Source: JBQTIU01 sp052387815 (GTDB lineage: Bacteria; Pseudomonadota; Alphaproteobacteria; CACIAM-22H2). Taken from it: a DNA stretch of 64,000 nt. This document shows positions 33,922-42,549 of this stretch, piece by piece. The stretch lies in the NCBI GenBank assembly GCA_052387815.1, contig JBQTIU010000024.1, positions 7,578-71,577 of the forward strand. The letters run 5' to 3'. Position 1 is the first letter of the stretch, and each line of letters starts with the position of its first letter. The translations under genes and the position numbers were made by a program. Under the pieces are notes generated by a model that saw only the letters and a program-made list of their open reading frames with translations, was not told the DNA's origin and searched no databases.

Positions 33922-34853
33922 CGATCGAGGTTCATGGCAACGGCCTTCCGGAACACGGCGAGATGCGATTCGCCGGCGAGTCCGTGGCGCTGGAGCTCGA
34001 ACGCGATCGGCGCAAGCGCATCGACGGCGAGCCGCCGCGCGAAATTGCTGCATTTGTGGAGAATCGCGCCCCTGCCGGCGGGGCGGGCATGGCGCAAAAG
34101 ATACAGTTTATATTGCGCGCGGTTGATCGGCTCAGTCCGGTAGTCGATGAAGTCAAGGCCGAACCGTTCGGCCGCGACCTCGAAGCAAGACTTGCGCCAC
34201 AGTGTGGCATGGTGAGGCGGCAGGTTGAGGTAGTTGCCGACCAGCTCTCCCACGAACCCGTCCTGGTTCGGCAGGGAGACCAGGAGGAATCCATCGGCCG
34301 CGAGCTTAGCGGCACCGGCGCGGAAAAACGCGGCCGGATCGGCAAGATGCTCGACGACGTGGAACGCCACGATGGCCTCCTGTCCCGGTTCGACCGATTC
34401 GAGCGCATGATCGGAGACCGGGAGGTCGACCTTACGAGCTGCGGCGACAGCGGCAGGGTTGAACTCTAGCCCCTCGACCCTCGCAATGGCGTGCCGCGCC
34501 TGGTTCAGAAAATCGCCGCGCCCGGCACCGAGTTCCAGCACGCTATCGACTCCCGCCTGGACCAGGACCTCGATCGCTACCGCCCATTCCCATCTCCCCG
34601 CGCTGTAATAGGGCGCCCAATCGGAAAGCCGCGCGTAGAGAGACGCCGGTCCAATCATCGCGGGAACGAACCGGTGCAGGCCGCAGCCCGCGCACCGCCG
34701 TTGTTCGAGCGCCGGCGGCAAGTCGGGAAAATCCGCATCGATGTCGTAGCCGAATCCGCGCCAATAGGTACGAATGCCGGCGACCGGGACCGGCGGTTCG
34801 CCGACATAAGCAGGGCTCCCGCACAGCGGACACAACGACCCGTCAGCTGGCAT
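33918..34853 (-). CDS. SAM methyltransferase with N-terminal zinc ribbon
   Basis: A 311-residue protein. Two Cys pairs in the first 60 residues (CPLCG near 8-12 and CAGCG near 53-57) form a putative zinc ribbon. The methyltransferase domain has VLELGAGRGDFLNQARH as SAM loop and IVAFHVVEHLADPAAFF as post-II motif (Methyltransf_23 type). The ribbon-plus-methyltransferase layout is shared with sugar C-methyltransferases but lacks their C-terminal domain. It sits directly upstream of rfbF with a 4-base overlap, so it may act on the CDP-linked sugar, although the target is unknown. The start at 34853 overlaps the next gene by 11 bases. Confidence 0.82.
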   Translation of the reverse strand: MPADGSLCPLCGSPAYVGEPPVPVAGIRTYWRGFGYDIDADFPDLPPALEQRRCAGCGLHRFVPAMIGPASLYARLSDWAPYYSAGRWEWAVAIEVLVQAGVDSVLELGAGRGDFLNQARHAIARVEGLEFNPAAVAAARKVDLPVSDHALESVEPGQEAIVAFHVVEHLADPAAFFRAGAAKLAADGFLLVSLPNQDGFVGELVGNYLNLPPHHATLWRKSCFEVAAERFGLDFIDYRTEPINRAQYKLYLLRHARPAGRGAILHKCSNFARRLAVDALAPIAFELQRHGLAGESHLAVFRKAVAMNLDR

Positions 34854-36537
34854 CGGCCGCCGCGGCCTCGATATAGTCCACGTCCCCGCCTTGCGCCCAC
34901 CTGCTGAAGCGCTCAAGATCGCCGTTGCGCCTTGCCTCGTCGAGGGAGCGCGCCACCGCGACCAGGTTGTGATCGAGCGGATGCCCGCCGCGTTCGGTGT
35001 GGTCGAGGAACGCCGACTTGAAGCTGCGCATGCGCCAGGGCCGCAGCACGAAGGCGGCATGGGCGTGGCGGCGCGCGAGCTCGCGTTCGGCCTCGGTCAT
35101 GGGCGCAAGCAAGTGCAGCCGCGCGAGGCGCTCGAGGTACTCTGCCGCGGACGCCGAATCGACCGTGAAGCCGAGTCCTGAATAACGGCCCGTGCCGGCG
35201 GTGAGCGTCGGCTTGCCCAAGCAGGGGAGTTCCATGCCGGCGGTCCCGCGCACGGTCACCCCGTAATCGGCGAATTCGAACAGCGAGCGCGTCGAGATGT
35301 CGCTGTCGGGATAGAGCAACTTGACGTGGGGGGGCAGGGCGCCCACGCGCGCGCGGATGAGGCCGAGCTCCGAGTATTCGCCCTCGACCCCCTCGCGCGC
35401 CCGCTTCCACAGATTGGCCGGGTGGAGCTTGACGAGCCAGTTGAGGTTGGGGTTGGCCGCGAGCGCCCGGACCGTCTCAGCGAACCAGTCGCCGTAGTCC
35501 TCGAACAGATCCTCGCCGAAGAACAGGTTAGCATCCCACAGCACGGGCGAGAACACGACGGCCGTTTTCTTCGCCGGGTCCAGGGTGAGGCGTGCGCCGA
35601 TCGCGGCCCGGTGGGCGTCGCGCACCCCGGGCTGGTTGCGGCTTTGCAGGAACCATTTGCCGCTGTAGCGGTCGGCGAACATGCGGTCGACCTCATCGTC
35701 CTCGCGCGCCGTCCACGGCCGCCGCAGCACGGCTTTGAAGGTGGCGGGCGATACCGAGGACGGATGCATGCGGCGCGTCTCGGCGGTCAAGCGCTTCAGC
35801 GTCAGCGCGTCGTCGCGCCACGGCTGGACCACCTGGATGACGCCCGCTCCGTCGGCGATCAGGCGGTCGACGACCGGGCCGTTGGTGGCGTAATTCGCCT
35901 CGATGACCAGGCCCAATTCCGCGCGCACGGCCGCGACCAGGCGTTCGGCCACCACGACGCGGGCAAGGAGCCCCGGCAGCGTGGCGGCGATCTCGGCGTG
36001 CGTGCCGGGCTGGCGCGGGTCGGGCGCGCCCTCGTGGCGCTGGCGCGATACGGTGGCCAGGATCTGGGGCCCGATCCACGAGCCCTCGAACCGCCACTGC
36101 TTGACCGCCTGGAACGACATGTCGCCGGCGAGGAGCCGCGTCGCCTCCGCGGCGGCGCGTTCCCGCTCGGCGTCGGCGGGCGGGAACTCGTCGAGATAGA
36201 CGAAATCGCCGATGCCGAAGGCGCGGAAGTAGCGCTGCGCCCGGGTGTTGGTCCGCGAGTTGGTCAGCACGACCGGCCGCCAGCCTTCAAGCTTTAGGGC
36301 CGCCCCCAGCATCGCCTCAAGCTTCATCTGGTAGACCATGTCGGTGTTCGACACGATCAACAGGCGCTTGGCCGCGGCTGGCGGCTCGGGCATTGCCGAC
36401 CTCAGCCAGGCGATTTCGGCCACGGTCTTGAGATAGTCGGCGCGCACGGCCCGTTCCGTCTCCGGATCGCGAAGCCCGCGCGCGAGATCGATGAGGGCGG
36501 GCCCGAGGATCGGCACCCGGGCGATGTGCCTACGCAT
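34843..36537 (-). CDS. Capsule-type glycosyltransferase (GT-B, Capsule_synth-like)
   Basis: A 564-residue protein with the C-terminal layout of capsule polysaccharide biosynthesis glycosyltransferases (KpsC/KpsS-like). NWLVKLHPANLWKR carries the K-x-HP motif. DISTRSLFEFADYGVTVRGT with GMELPCLGKPTLTAGTGRYS is the donor-site region in which a Gly-rich turn precedes E-x-x-x-x-G-K-P. The N-terminal half (RLLIVSNTDMVYQMKLEAML) is a second Rossmann-like domain. It lies directly after neuA with an 8-base overlap, so it may transfer the CMP-activated nonulosonic acid, a testable guess. No signal peptide or membrane span is evident. Confidence 0.68.
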   Translation of the reverse strand: MRRHIARVPILGPALIDLARGLRDPETERAVRADYLKTVAEIAWLRSAMPEPPAAAKRLLIVSNTDMVYQMKLEAMLGAALKLEGWRPVVLTNSRTNTRAQRYFRAFGIGDFVYLDEFPPADAERERAAAEATRLLAGDMSFQAVKQWRFEGSWIGPQILATVSRQRHEGAPDPRQPGTHAEIAATLPGLLARVVVAERLVAAVRAELGLVIEANYATNGPVVDRLIADGAGVIQVVQPWRDDALTLKRLTAETRRMHPSSVSPATFKAVLRRPWTAREDDEVDRMFADRYSGKWFLQSRNQPGVRDAHRAAIGARLTLDPAKKTAVVFSPVLWDANLFFGEDLFEDYGDWFAETVRALAANPNLNWLVKLHPANLWKRAREGVEGEYSELGLIRARVGALPPHVKLLYPDSDISTRSLFEFADYGVTVRGTAGMELPCLGKPTLTAGTGRYSGLGFTVDSASAAEYLERLARLHLLAPMTEAERELARRHAHAAFVLRPWRMRSFKSAFLDHTERGGHPLDHNLVAVARSLDEARRNGDLERFSRWAQGGDVDYIEAAAADAS

Positions 36538-37246
36538 GGCGGGCGTGCCGGCGCGCGGCGATCAGCAGCTCGGCGAGGCGCAGGTCCCAGGGGTCGTCGA
36601 TGTCGAGCGAATCGCGTTCGTCCATGACGTAGCCGACCGAAGGATTCCCATAGAGCGCGCCGCGGCCGAGTACGGCCGAGCGCACGATCAGGATCGCCGG
36701 CCCGTTGCGGGCGAACACCCTGGGCTTGTCCTGGCGGCGCAGGAGCTCGGGGCCGGGCCGGAACGGGGAGAGCACGCCGTCCTTCATGGTCAGTATCGAG
36801 ACCGGATTGAAGCGGTGCGGCACCTCGACGACGCTGACCACGGTCTCCGCGCCGGCCCGCTCCATGAGCTCGATCGCCTCGTCGATATGCCGGCTCTCTC
36901 GCATGGGCGAGGTCGGCTGCAACAGCGCCACGGCCTCGACCTCGAGGCCCTCGCCGCGGGCCCAATCGAGGGCGTGGCGCATCACCGGCAGCATCGGCGC
37001 CTCGTCGCGGGCGAGCTCGGGCGGCCGCAGGAACGGCACCTCGAGCCCGAGCGAGCGCCCCACTGCCGCGATCTCGGGATCGTCGGTGGACAAGAGCACG
37101 CGGCCTAGGCGCTTGGCGGCGAGCGCCGCCTCGACGGTGTAGGCGAGAAGCGGCCGGCCGGCCAAGGGCGCCACGTTCTTGCGCGGGATCGCCTTCGAGC
37201 CGCCGCGCGCCGGGATGAGGCCGAGGACAGCGGAGCCGTCAATCAT
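36530..37246 (-). CDS. neuA: Acylneuraminate-type cytidylyltransferase (CMP-nonulosonate synthetase)
   Basis: A 238-residue enzyme that activates a nonulosonic acid with CTP. LIPARGGSKAIPRKNVAPLAG is the CMP-binding signature (given here as its first conserved run), TDDPEIAAVG and LQPTSPMRESRHIDEAI follow, and PSVGYVMDERDSLDIDDPWD is the conserved end. Together with the neuC- and neuB-like genes downstream it forms a NeuA/C/B or LegF/G/I set. Whether the sugar is N-acetylneuraminic or legionaminic acid cannot be decided from this sequence, but the WbpM-like dehydratase and CBS-aminotransferase at 9-12 kb favour legionaminic type. Confidence 0.88.
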   Translation of the reverse strand: MIDGSAVLGLIPARGGSKAIPRKNVAPLAGRPLLAYTVEAALAAKRLGRVLLSTDDPEIAAVGRSLGLEVPFLRPPELARDEAPMLPVMRHALDWARGEGLEVEAVALLQPTSPMRESRHIDEAIELMERAGAETVVSVVEVPHRFNPVSILTMKDGVLSPFRPGPELLRRQDKPRVFARNGPAILIVRSAVLGRGALYGNPSVGYVMDERDSLDIDDPWDLRLAELLIAARRHARHA

Positions 37247-38338
37247 AAAGCCGTCGGCCGCGCAAGACGTTGCGCAGGCCCATCAGCGGCCGCTCGGCGG
37301 CGGCATGAACCAGCGTTGAAGCCGCGAGGGTTACGAGGAAAACGAATGCGAAGGCGATCGGTCCTGCAAGCGAGAGAAAAACCGAAATAGAAATGATCGG
37401 CACATGCAACAGGTAAACCGCGTAGGTGACGTCGCCGAGGCGCCGGTCGACAAGCTTGACCCTGTCGGAAGGCGGAACGGCGATCAGAGCGCACAGCAAG
37501 GCGACGCCGGCGACAAACAAAACGGTTGTGGTCACGCTGTCGATCATGGGCGCATGGAGATTGTATTGGTAGTAGTGGTGCCCCGCCTGTACCAACGCGA
37601 AGAAGCCCAACAGAAACATGTGAAACCGGCGGCGCGTGGCATAGAAATACACCGCTGAGCCAAGGAGAAAATAGGGCGCGAACTGCAGGATGCCGTAGAA
37701 CCTCACATAGCCGTTCATCCACCAGACGAAAGGGTAGAACGCGAGCGCCGCGACCGCCACGGCGCCCAAGCACCACTGGCGATCGGCGAGCGCGAACACG
37801 AGCCCGGCGAGAATGTAGAAGATGAGCTCGATGACGACCCAGCCGGCGATCGGGATCACCAGGAGGTTGTTGCCTTGGCGCAGATAGGCGGGCAGCAGCG
37901 TCATATTGACGAAAAGCGCCCAGGGGTCGACACGTATAGGGAGCAACCCTATGTCGATCGTGGGTATTCCCAACCCGATGAAAAGCGCATAGGCGAGAGC
38001 GGCGGCGACCCACCAAGTGGGGTAGATTCTGAGGAACCGATTGACGAGAAACCGGCCGAACGACTTGCAATAGAACAGATCGAGGGCCTCGGATATGACG
38101 AAGCCGGAGACGACCAGGAACAGAAAACGCCAATGTTCCCCAAAGCCAACGGTCGCAGATTCCCGGGCAGATACCCGCTCGTGTGGCTTACGAACACGAG
38201 CATCGCAAGCAGGAACCGGAACGAGCCGAGGAACCGGTAAGGATGGGCGACGAAGCCAGCTCCGCGGAGGTCGGCAGGGGTCGCCGCCGGGATGTCTTCT
38301 TTCTTTATGGCAAGCGTGGCGTCCTTCGAAAGACTCAT
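37239..38338 (-). pseudogene. Acyltransferase family 3 (OafA-like) with a one-base frameshift
   Basis: An inner-membrane acyltransferase 3 protein split by a frameshift. The first frame starts at ATG 38338 (MSLSKDATLAIKKEDI), carries FLGSFRFLLAMLVFVSHTSG with the catalytic-type His, and reaches LGNIGVF. The second frame continues at FLFLVVSGFVISEALDLFY and RFLVNRFLRIYPTWWVAAAL to the end at 37239. Reading across the coding-strand T4 run (38124-38127) as T5 restores a continuous 366-residue protein of normal length with about 10 membrane spans. So either one T was lost or the assembly has a homopolymer error. If active it would O-acetylate a surface sugar, perhaps the nonulosonic acid. It overlaps neuA by 8 bases and lies 11 bases after neuC. 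Confidence 0.85.
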
Positions 38339-38349
38339 GGGTCCGGGCG

Positions 38350-39501
38350 TCAATACGCGATCCGCTTCTGGATGCCGACGGTCTTGGTCGACAGGATGTC
38401 GGCGATCCGCTGGCCGGCGTTGCCGTCGCCGTAGATCGCGTCCATGGCGTAGCGGCCGTGCTGGACCTGGCGGCGGATCGCAGCGGCGATCGCGCCCCGC
38501 TCATGGGGCGCGTCGATGACGTTGTGGCCGCGCTCGCGTCCCGCCTGCCGGGTGCCGATGTTGGCCACCGGCGCGCCGATATAGGCGCCCTCGCGGATGC
38601 CGCTCGACGAGTTGCCCACCAGGCACGCGGCGCGGGCCATCAGGCCGATATAGGTCTCGGCCGGCAGGTTCTTGAAGAAATGCATGCCCCGGGCAAGGCC
38701 CCGCTCGCGCCACTTGCGGATGCCGCGGGCGATGTGCTCGGACCCGGCATCGGCGTTGGGCCACAGGACGATGGCGGGGAGCCCCGTATCGCTGACCGCT
38801 TCGAGGCTCGCCGTGATCTGGCGCTCGCCCTCGCCGTATTCGGTCGTCACCGGATGCTGGGCCACCACCAGGAACGGCCGCTCGAGGTCGAAACGCTCGC
38901 CGACCCCCAGCCTGAAAATGTCGGGACCAAGCGCCGCCTCGCCGTTGGCCAGGGTCTCGGCCACGAGATCGACGCGCGGGCACCCCACGAGGTGGACGTC
39001 CTCCGCGCGCTCGCCCAGCCTGATGATGCGCTCGCGCGCCCCGGGGCTGGCCGGGAAATGGATGTGGGCGAACTTGGTGACGGCATGCCGGATGCTCTCG
39101 TCGATCGTCCCCGAAACCTCGCCGCCCATGGTGTGCGCGATCGGGATGTTCATGTAAGCGGCGGCGAGGGTGGTCGCCATGGTCTCGAAGCGGTCGCCGA
39201 CCGTGAGCACGATGTCGGGCTTCAGGCTCTCGAACACGGTGGGGAGTTCGAGCAGCCCGAGGCCGGTCGACTTGGCCATGGTCGCGGGCGTCTCGCCCTC
39301 GATCAGCATGTGGACCTTGGCCGCCGCCTCGAAGCCGTCGCGCTCGATCAGGTCGACGACCGCCCCGTAGCGGTCCAAGAGCGCCGAGGCGCCGACCACG
39401 ACCTGGAGCGTCAAGTCGGGATGGGCCGCGATCGCCCGCATCGCCGACTTGATGGAGCTGTAGTTGGCGCGCGAGCCGACGACGACGCAAATCTTTCTCA
39501 A
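38350..39501 (-). CDS. neuC: UDP-GlcNAc/diNAcBac 2-epimerase (hydrolysing), NeuC/LegG-like
   Basis: A 383-residue hydrolysing 2-epimerase. KICVVVGSRANYSSIKSAM is the N-terminal hallmark (G-x-R-A-x-Y) of the NeuC group. PDIVLTVGDRFETMA, PIAHTMGGEVSGTIDESIRH and LVGNSSSGIREGAYIGAPVAN are the conserved active-site segments. It releases ManNAc, or the 2,4-diacetamido-6-deoxy analogue, from its UDP-sugar to feed NeuB. The start is the TTG at 39501, which overlaps the neuB stop as TTGA; conserved sequence begins two codons later and no ATG or GTG fits. Tight coupling to neuB probably makes up for the weak start. Confidence 0.9.
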   Translation of the reverse strand: MRKICVVVGSRANYSSIKSAMRAIAAHPDLTLQVVVGASALLDRYGAVVDLIERDGFEAAAKVHMLIEGETPATMAKSTGLGLLELPTVFESLKPDIVLTVGDRFETMATTLAAAYMNIPIAHTMGGEVSGTIDESIRHAVTKFAHIHFPASPGARERIIRLGERAEDVHLVGCPRVDLVAETLANGEAALGPDIFRLGVGERFDLERPFLVVAQHPVTTEYGEGERQITASLEAVSDTGLPAIVLWPNADAGSEHIARGIRKWRERGLARGMHFFKNLPAETYIGLMARAACLVGNSSSGIREGAYIGAPVANIGTRQAGRERGHNVIDAPHERGAIAAAIRRQVQHGRYAMDAIYGDGNAGQRIADILSTKTVGIQKRIAY

Positions 39502-40490
39502 CTCAAATCCGTCCGTGCGAGCTTGTGGTCGGCGGGCAGCGCCCGGGCGGCGCGCCGGCCGACGACGTCCTGCCAACGGGCGGCCGAGATGCCGTCGCCC
39601 GGCTTCTTGAAGGCGAGGTCGGCGCGCGTCAGCGCCGTGCCGGCCGGGATGGGCCGCGCGGTGACGATGCTCTTTTCGAAGATGCGCTTCATGTCGCGAT
39701 AGGGGCCGAGGTCGTCCTTGTCGACGGGATGGCCCAGCATCGCCCACACGTCCCGCAAGGCCTCGGCGAGGCGCTTGAAGTCGGCGGGCTCCATGGCATT
39801 CGCCGCGTCGCTGCCATACATCAGGCGCGAGAAGGTGAAATGCTTCTCGATGACCGTGGCGCCGAGCGCCGCGGCGGCGAGCGCGGCGGCGGGGCCGTCG
39901 GTGTGGTCGGAAAAGCCGACCGCCACCCCGTAGCGGGCCCGCATTTCGCCAAGCACGTTCAAGCCGACGCGCTCGGGCGGACAGGGGTAGAGCGAGCTGC
40001 ATTGCAGGACGACGAGCGGCCCGCCGCGCCGCAACACCGCGACCGCGGCGTCGAGCTCCGCCCAGTCGCTCATGCCCGAGGACAACAGAACCGGCTTGCC
40101 GGTGGCGGCAATCCGTTCGAGGAGCGGCAGGTTGGTGACCTCGCCCGAGGGAATCTTGTAGGCGCCGACTCCGACCTCCTCCAGGAGGTCGACCGCCTCG
40201 AGGCTGAACGGCGAGGACAGGAACTCGACCTTGTGCGATTCCGCATGCGCCTTCAAGGCCCTCCACTGGTCGAGGGAAAACGCCGTGCGGCGGAAATAGG
40301 CGGCGCGCGGCTCGGCCTGGAAATAGGGCGGCGGCGGCGCGTCGGCGAGCGTCTCGGCCGCGGCGATGTGGGTCTGGAACTTGACCGCGTCGGCCCCGCA
40401 CGAGGCCGCCGCCTCGATGAGCCTCGAGGCGTTGCCGAACGAGCCGTCATGGACCGAACCGAGCTCGGCGATGAGCGAGCATGGGCGCAT
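39498..40490 (-). CDS. neuB: N-acetylneuraminate/legionaminate synthase family
   Basis: A 330-residue NeuB-type synthase that condenses phosphoenolpyruvate with a 2-acetamido-hexose to a nine-carbon nonulosonic acid. ADAVKFQTHIAAAETL, FLSSPFSLEAVDLL, KIPSGEVTNLPLLERIAATG and VGFSDHTDG are classical TIM-barrel motifs, with IEKHFTFSR supplying the PEP-site His/Lys. The C-terminal 60 residues are the SAF (antifreeze-like) domain. Length is slightly short of 340-350 but complete. It starts 9 bases after the FkbM gene and overlaps neuC. Confidence 0.92.
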   Translation of the reverse strand: MRPCSLIAELGSVHDGSFGNASRLIEAAASCGADAVKFQTHIAAAETLADAPPPPYFQAEPRAAYFRRTAFSLDQWRALKAHAESHKVEFLSSPFSLEAVDLLEEVGVGAYKIPSGEVTNLPLLERIAATGKPVLLSSGMSDWAELDAAVAVLRRGGPLVVLQCSSLYPCPPERVGLNVLGEMRARYGVAVGFSDHTDGPAAALAAAALGATVIEKHFTFSRLMYGSDAANAMEPADFKRLAEALRDVWAMLGHPVDKDDLGPYRDMKRIFEKSIVTARPIPAGTALTRADLAFKKPGDGISAARWQDVVGRRAARALPADHKLARTDLS

Positions 40491-40499
40491 GGGGATGCC

Positions 40500-41537
40500 C
40501 TAGGCGCGACCGAGAATCCGCCGCAAGCCTCCATAGACGGCATAAGGGACCTTCTGCCAGGTGCGGTTGAGCCAGCGCTCGATGGGCGGGCGGGAGAGCG
40601 CACCTTCGATCGCCCGGATGTCCGCCTCGGGCGTCAGTCGGGCCTCCTCCATGAGGCCGATGGCGAACGAATTGAAGCCGTAGACGAGCGCGATCGCGGC
40701 GAGGCGCTGGCGCGTCTCGGCCGACAAGTCCGTCCGCTCGGGATCGATGACGAAGATGGCGTCGCCGGCGTGGATCAGGCGCCGGTCCGCCATGGCGGAC
40801 AGCCTCGTGGGCGCGCGCGTATAGGCCTGATGGCCGAGCTCGAGGTCGATGAGGCGCATCCCGTGGTCGCGGAGATAGACGTGCTGGTCGCCGAGCAGCG
40901 GGTGCTCCCGGTAGTAGGGGACGGCGACGAACTCGGTATACACGAACAGGATGCGGCCGCGCTCGAGCAGGCCCTCGGCGCCTTTGAGGACCCTGAGTTC
41001 CGCCCCCTCGGTGTCGATTTTCAGGAAATCCACGGTCGCCTCGGGGTCGAGCACCCGGTCCAGCCGCCGGCACCGCATCGGCAAGGTGCGGTTGACCTTT
41101 CCGTGCACCTCGAGGAACGACTTGCCGGACCGGCGGTCCTTGCGTGGATAGGTCTGAAAGATGCGCACGCCGATCTCCGGCTGGGTCTCGCCCATCATGG
41201 TGCAGGCGCCGGGGCCCGCGGTGACGTAGAAGGGGCGCTCCTCCTCGCGATCCCAGGCCGCGCAGTCGAAGTAGCGCAGCGAGCGGAAGGCCGGCATCCT
41301 CATGCCCGCCTTCATGGCATCGGTGTCGCCAGCCACCAGCTTGCGGTACTCCTCAGGGTTCGGTTCGAAGCCGATCAAGTCCGCGCGGCGGGTATAGGAG
41401 GCGGGGAGGAAGAACATGCCGTTGCGGGCGCCGACATCGACGACGGTCGGCGCGATTTTGGCCTCCTCCAGCGGCGCGAACACGATGTCGCCGACCGTCC
41501 GTCCGGTGGCCGTGCGGTAATCGAGGCTGTTCAGCAT
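40500..41537 (-). CDS. FkbM-family SAM-dependent methyltransferase
   Basis: A 345-residue methyltransferase. TVVDVGARNGMFFLPASY is the SAM loop, DLIGFEPNPEEYRKL the acidic strand and VDFLKIDTEGAELRVLKGAEG the FkbM DxEGxE motif. A roughly 100-residue C-terminal helical extension after the Rossmann core makes it longer than the FkbM protein at 17.3 kb. The ATG at 41537 has GGGAGG about 9 bases upstream, which decides the start over an earlier one at 41621. Target unknown; placed between neuB and the E1-beta gene, it may O-methylate either product. Confidence 0.85.
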   Translation of the reverse strand: MLNSLDYRTATGRTVGDIVFAPLEEAKIAPTVVDVGARNGMFFLPASYTRRADLIGFEPNPEEYRKLVAGDTDAMKAGMRMPAFRSLRYFDCAAWDREEERPFYVTAGPGACTMMGETQPEIGVRIFQTYPRKDRRSGKSFLEVHGKVNRTLPMRCRRLDRVLDPEATVDFLKIDTEGAELRVLKGAEGLLERGRILFVYTEFVAVPYYREHPLLGDQHVYLRDHGMRLIDLELGHQAYTRAPTRLSAMADRRLIHAGDAIFVIDPERTDLSAETRQRLAAIALVYGFNSFAIGLMEEARLTPEADIRAIEGALSRPPIERWLNRTWQKVPYAVYGGLRRILGRA

Positions 41538-41571
41538 GCGGGCAAACCTCCCAAGATCGTTGCCCTTAAGC

Positions 41572-42549
41572 TCAGGTCGCCTTGAGGCGCAAAGTTGGCT
41601 GCGCCTTGACGGAGGTGGCACCGAGCGCCCGCAGAACGTCGTTGCCGTCGAGCGCGAATTCGTCGGGGTTCGGCGGGATGGCAGCCTCGGTCGGCGCGCG
41701 CTCGCGCACCACCACGGTGGCCGGAAGGGCGGCGCGCCAAATCGCCAACTGTAGCTGGTGGCTCAGTCGGTTGGTGCTGCGCGAATCGTCGAGCACCACG
41801 AGCCGCAAGGTGGCGGCGACGTCGTCGAGGATCGGGGTCCAGTCGTCGATGAGCAGGCCGTTCACGGAAAACAGGGAGGCCCGCATCCCCTTCTCCGCCA
41901 TCTGCCGGGCGAGCCGGCGGCCTTGCGGGAAGGCGAGATTGAAGCAGACGATGGTGGCGTCGGGCCCGCTCGCATAGCGGAACAGGGCGCCGTCGCCGAA
42001 GCACTCGACCGGTCCCTCGACGGCCTCGATCTCGTGGCGCAACAGCCGCTGGCTCACGGCGATGATCCGGAAGCCGGGGGCGACGAGATGCCGGCCGAAG
42101 ATGGCGTCGGCGTCGTGACGGTTGCTCACCGTATAGGCGGGGATGCGGGCCATCGAACAGAAATCCCCGAGATTGTTGAGGCGCGATTGCGGCCCCTCGA
42201 AGCCGCTGTCGACGACGGCGGCGACGATGGAAAAGGACGCCCGCGGGGGATAGAGCCGCACCATGTTGTAGGTGTTGACCAGATGGTCCGTCGACAGCAG
42301 GAGGAAATCCTGCTGCTTCATGAAAAAGGCCGAATCGACCCCTTCCAGCATCAACCCGAAGCCCATGCCGACCAGCGCGTTCTCGCAGTTGGGCGTGTTG
42401 ATGACCTTGAGCCCGTCACGGCTCTCCAGCCCCGCGGTCAGCCCAGCCAGCCGGCTGCCGGCGGCGATGTTCTGGCCGTAGAGTACGAAGGGCGCGCGGC
42501 CGGCCAGGAGCTTGCGGACCAGCGCGTTGAGGTAGCCGACGTAAGTCAT
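41572..42549 (-). CDS. Thiamine-diphosphate E1-beta/transketolase C-type subunit
   Basis: A 325-residue protein like the beta subunit of 2-oxoacid dehydrogenase E1. VINTPNCENALVGMGFGLML contains the conserved Glu that activates the thiazolium; DFLLLSTDHLVNTYNMVRLY is the partner-contact helix and DSGFEGPQSRLNN resembles the E1-beta GAxGPQHS segment. The C-terminal transketolase_C-like domain follows. Its start overlaps the E1-alpha stop (ATGA), so the two form one heterotetrameric enzyme. No E2 or E3 gene is adjacent, and its neighbours are sugar enzymes, so a role as an acyloin-type or two-carbon transferase on a sugar is more likely than a 2-oxoacid dehydrogenase. Confidence 0.82.
   Translation of the reverse strand: MTYVGYLNALVRKLLAGRAPFVLYGQNIAAGSRLAGLTAGLESRDGLKVINTPNCENALVGMGFGLMLEGVDSAFFMKQQDFLLLSTDHLVNTYNMVRLYPPRASFSIVAAVVDSGFEGPQSRLNNLGDFCSMARIPAYTVSNRHDADAIFGRHLVAPGFRIIAVSQRLLRHEIEAVEGPVECFGDGALFRYASGPDATIVCFNLAFPQGRRLARQMAEKGMRASLFSVNGLLIDDWTPILDDVAATLRLVVLDDSRSTNRLSHQLQLAIWRAALPATVVVRERAPTEAAIPPNPDEFALDGNDVLRALGATSVKAQPTLRLKAT

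Noticed and set aside
39525..41585. 686-codon plus-strand open frame across neuB and FkbM
   Set aside because: Antisense shadow of genes with conserved catalytic motifs; no ribosome binding site or recognisable domain.
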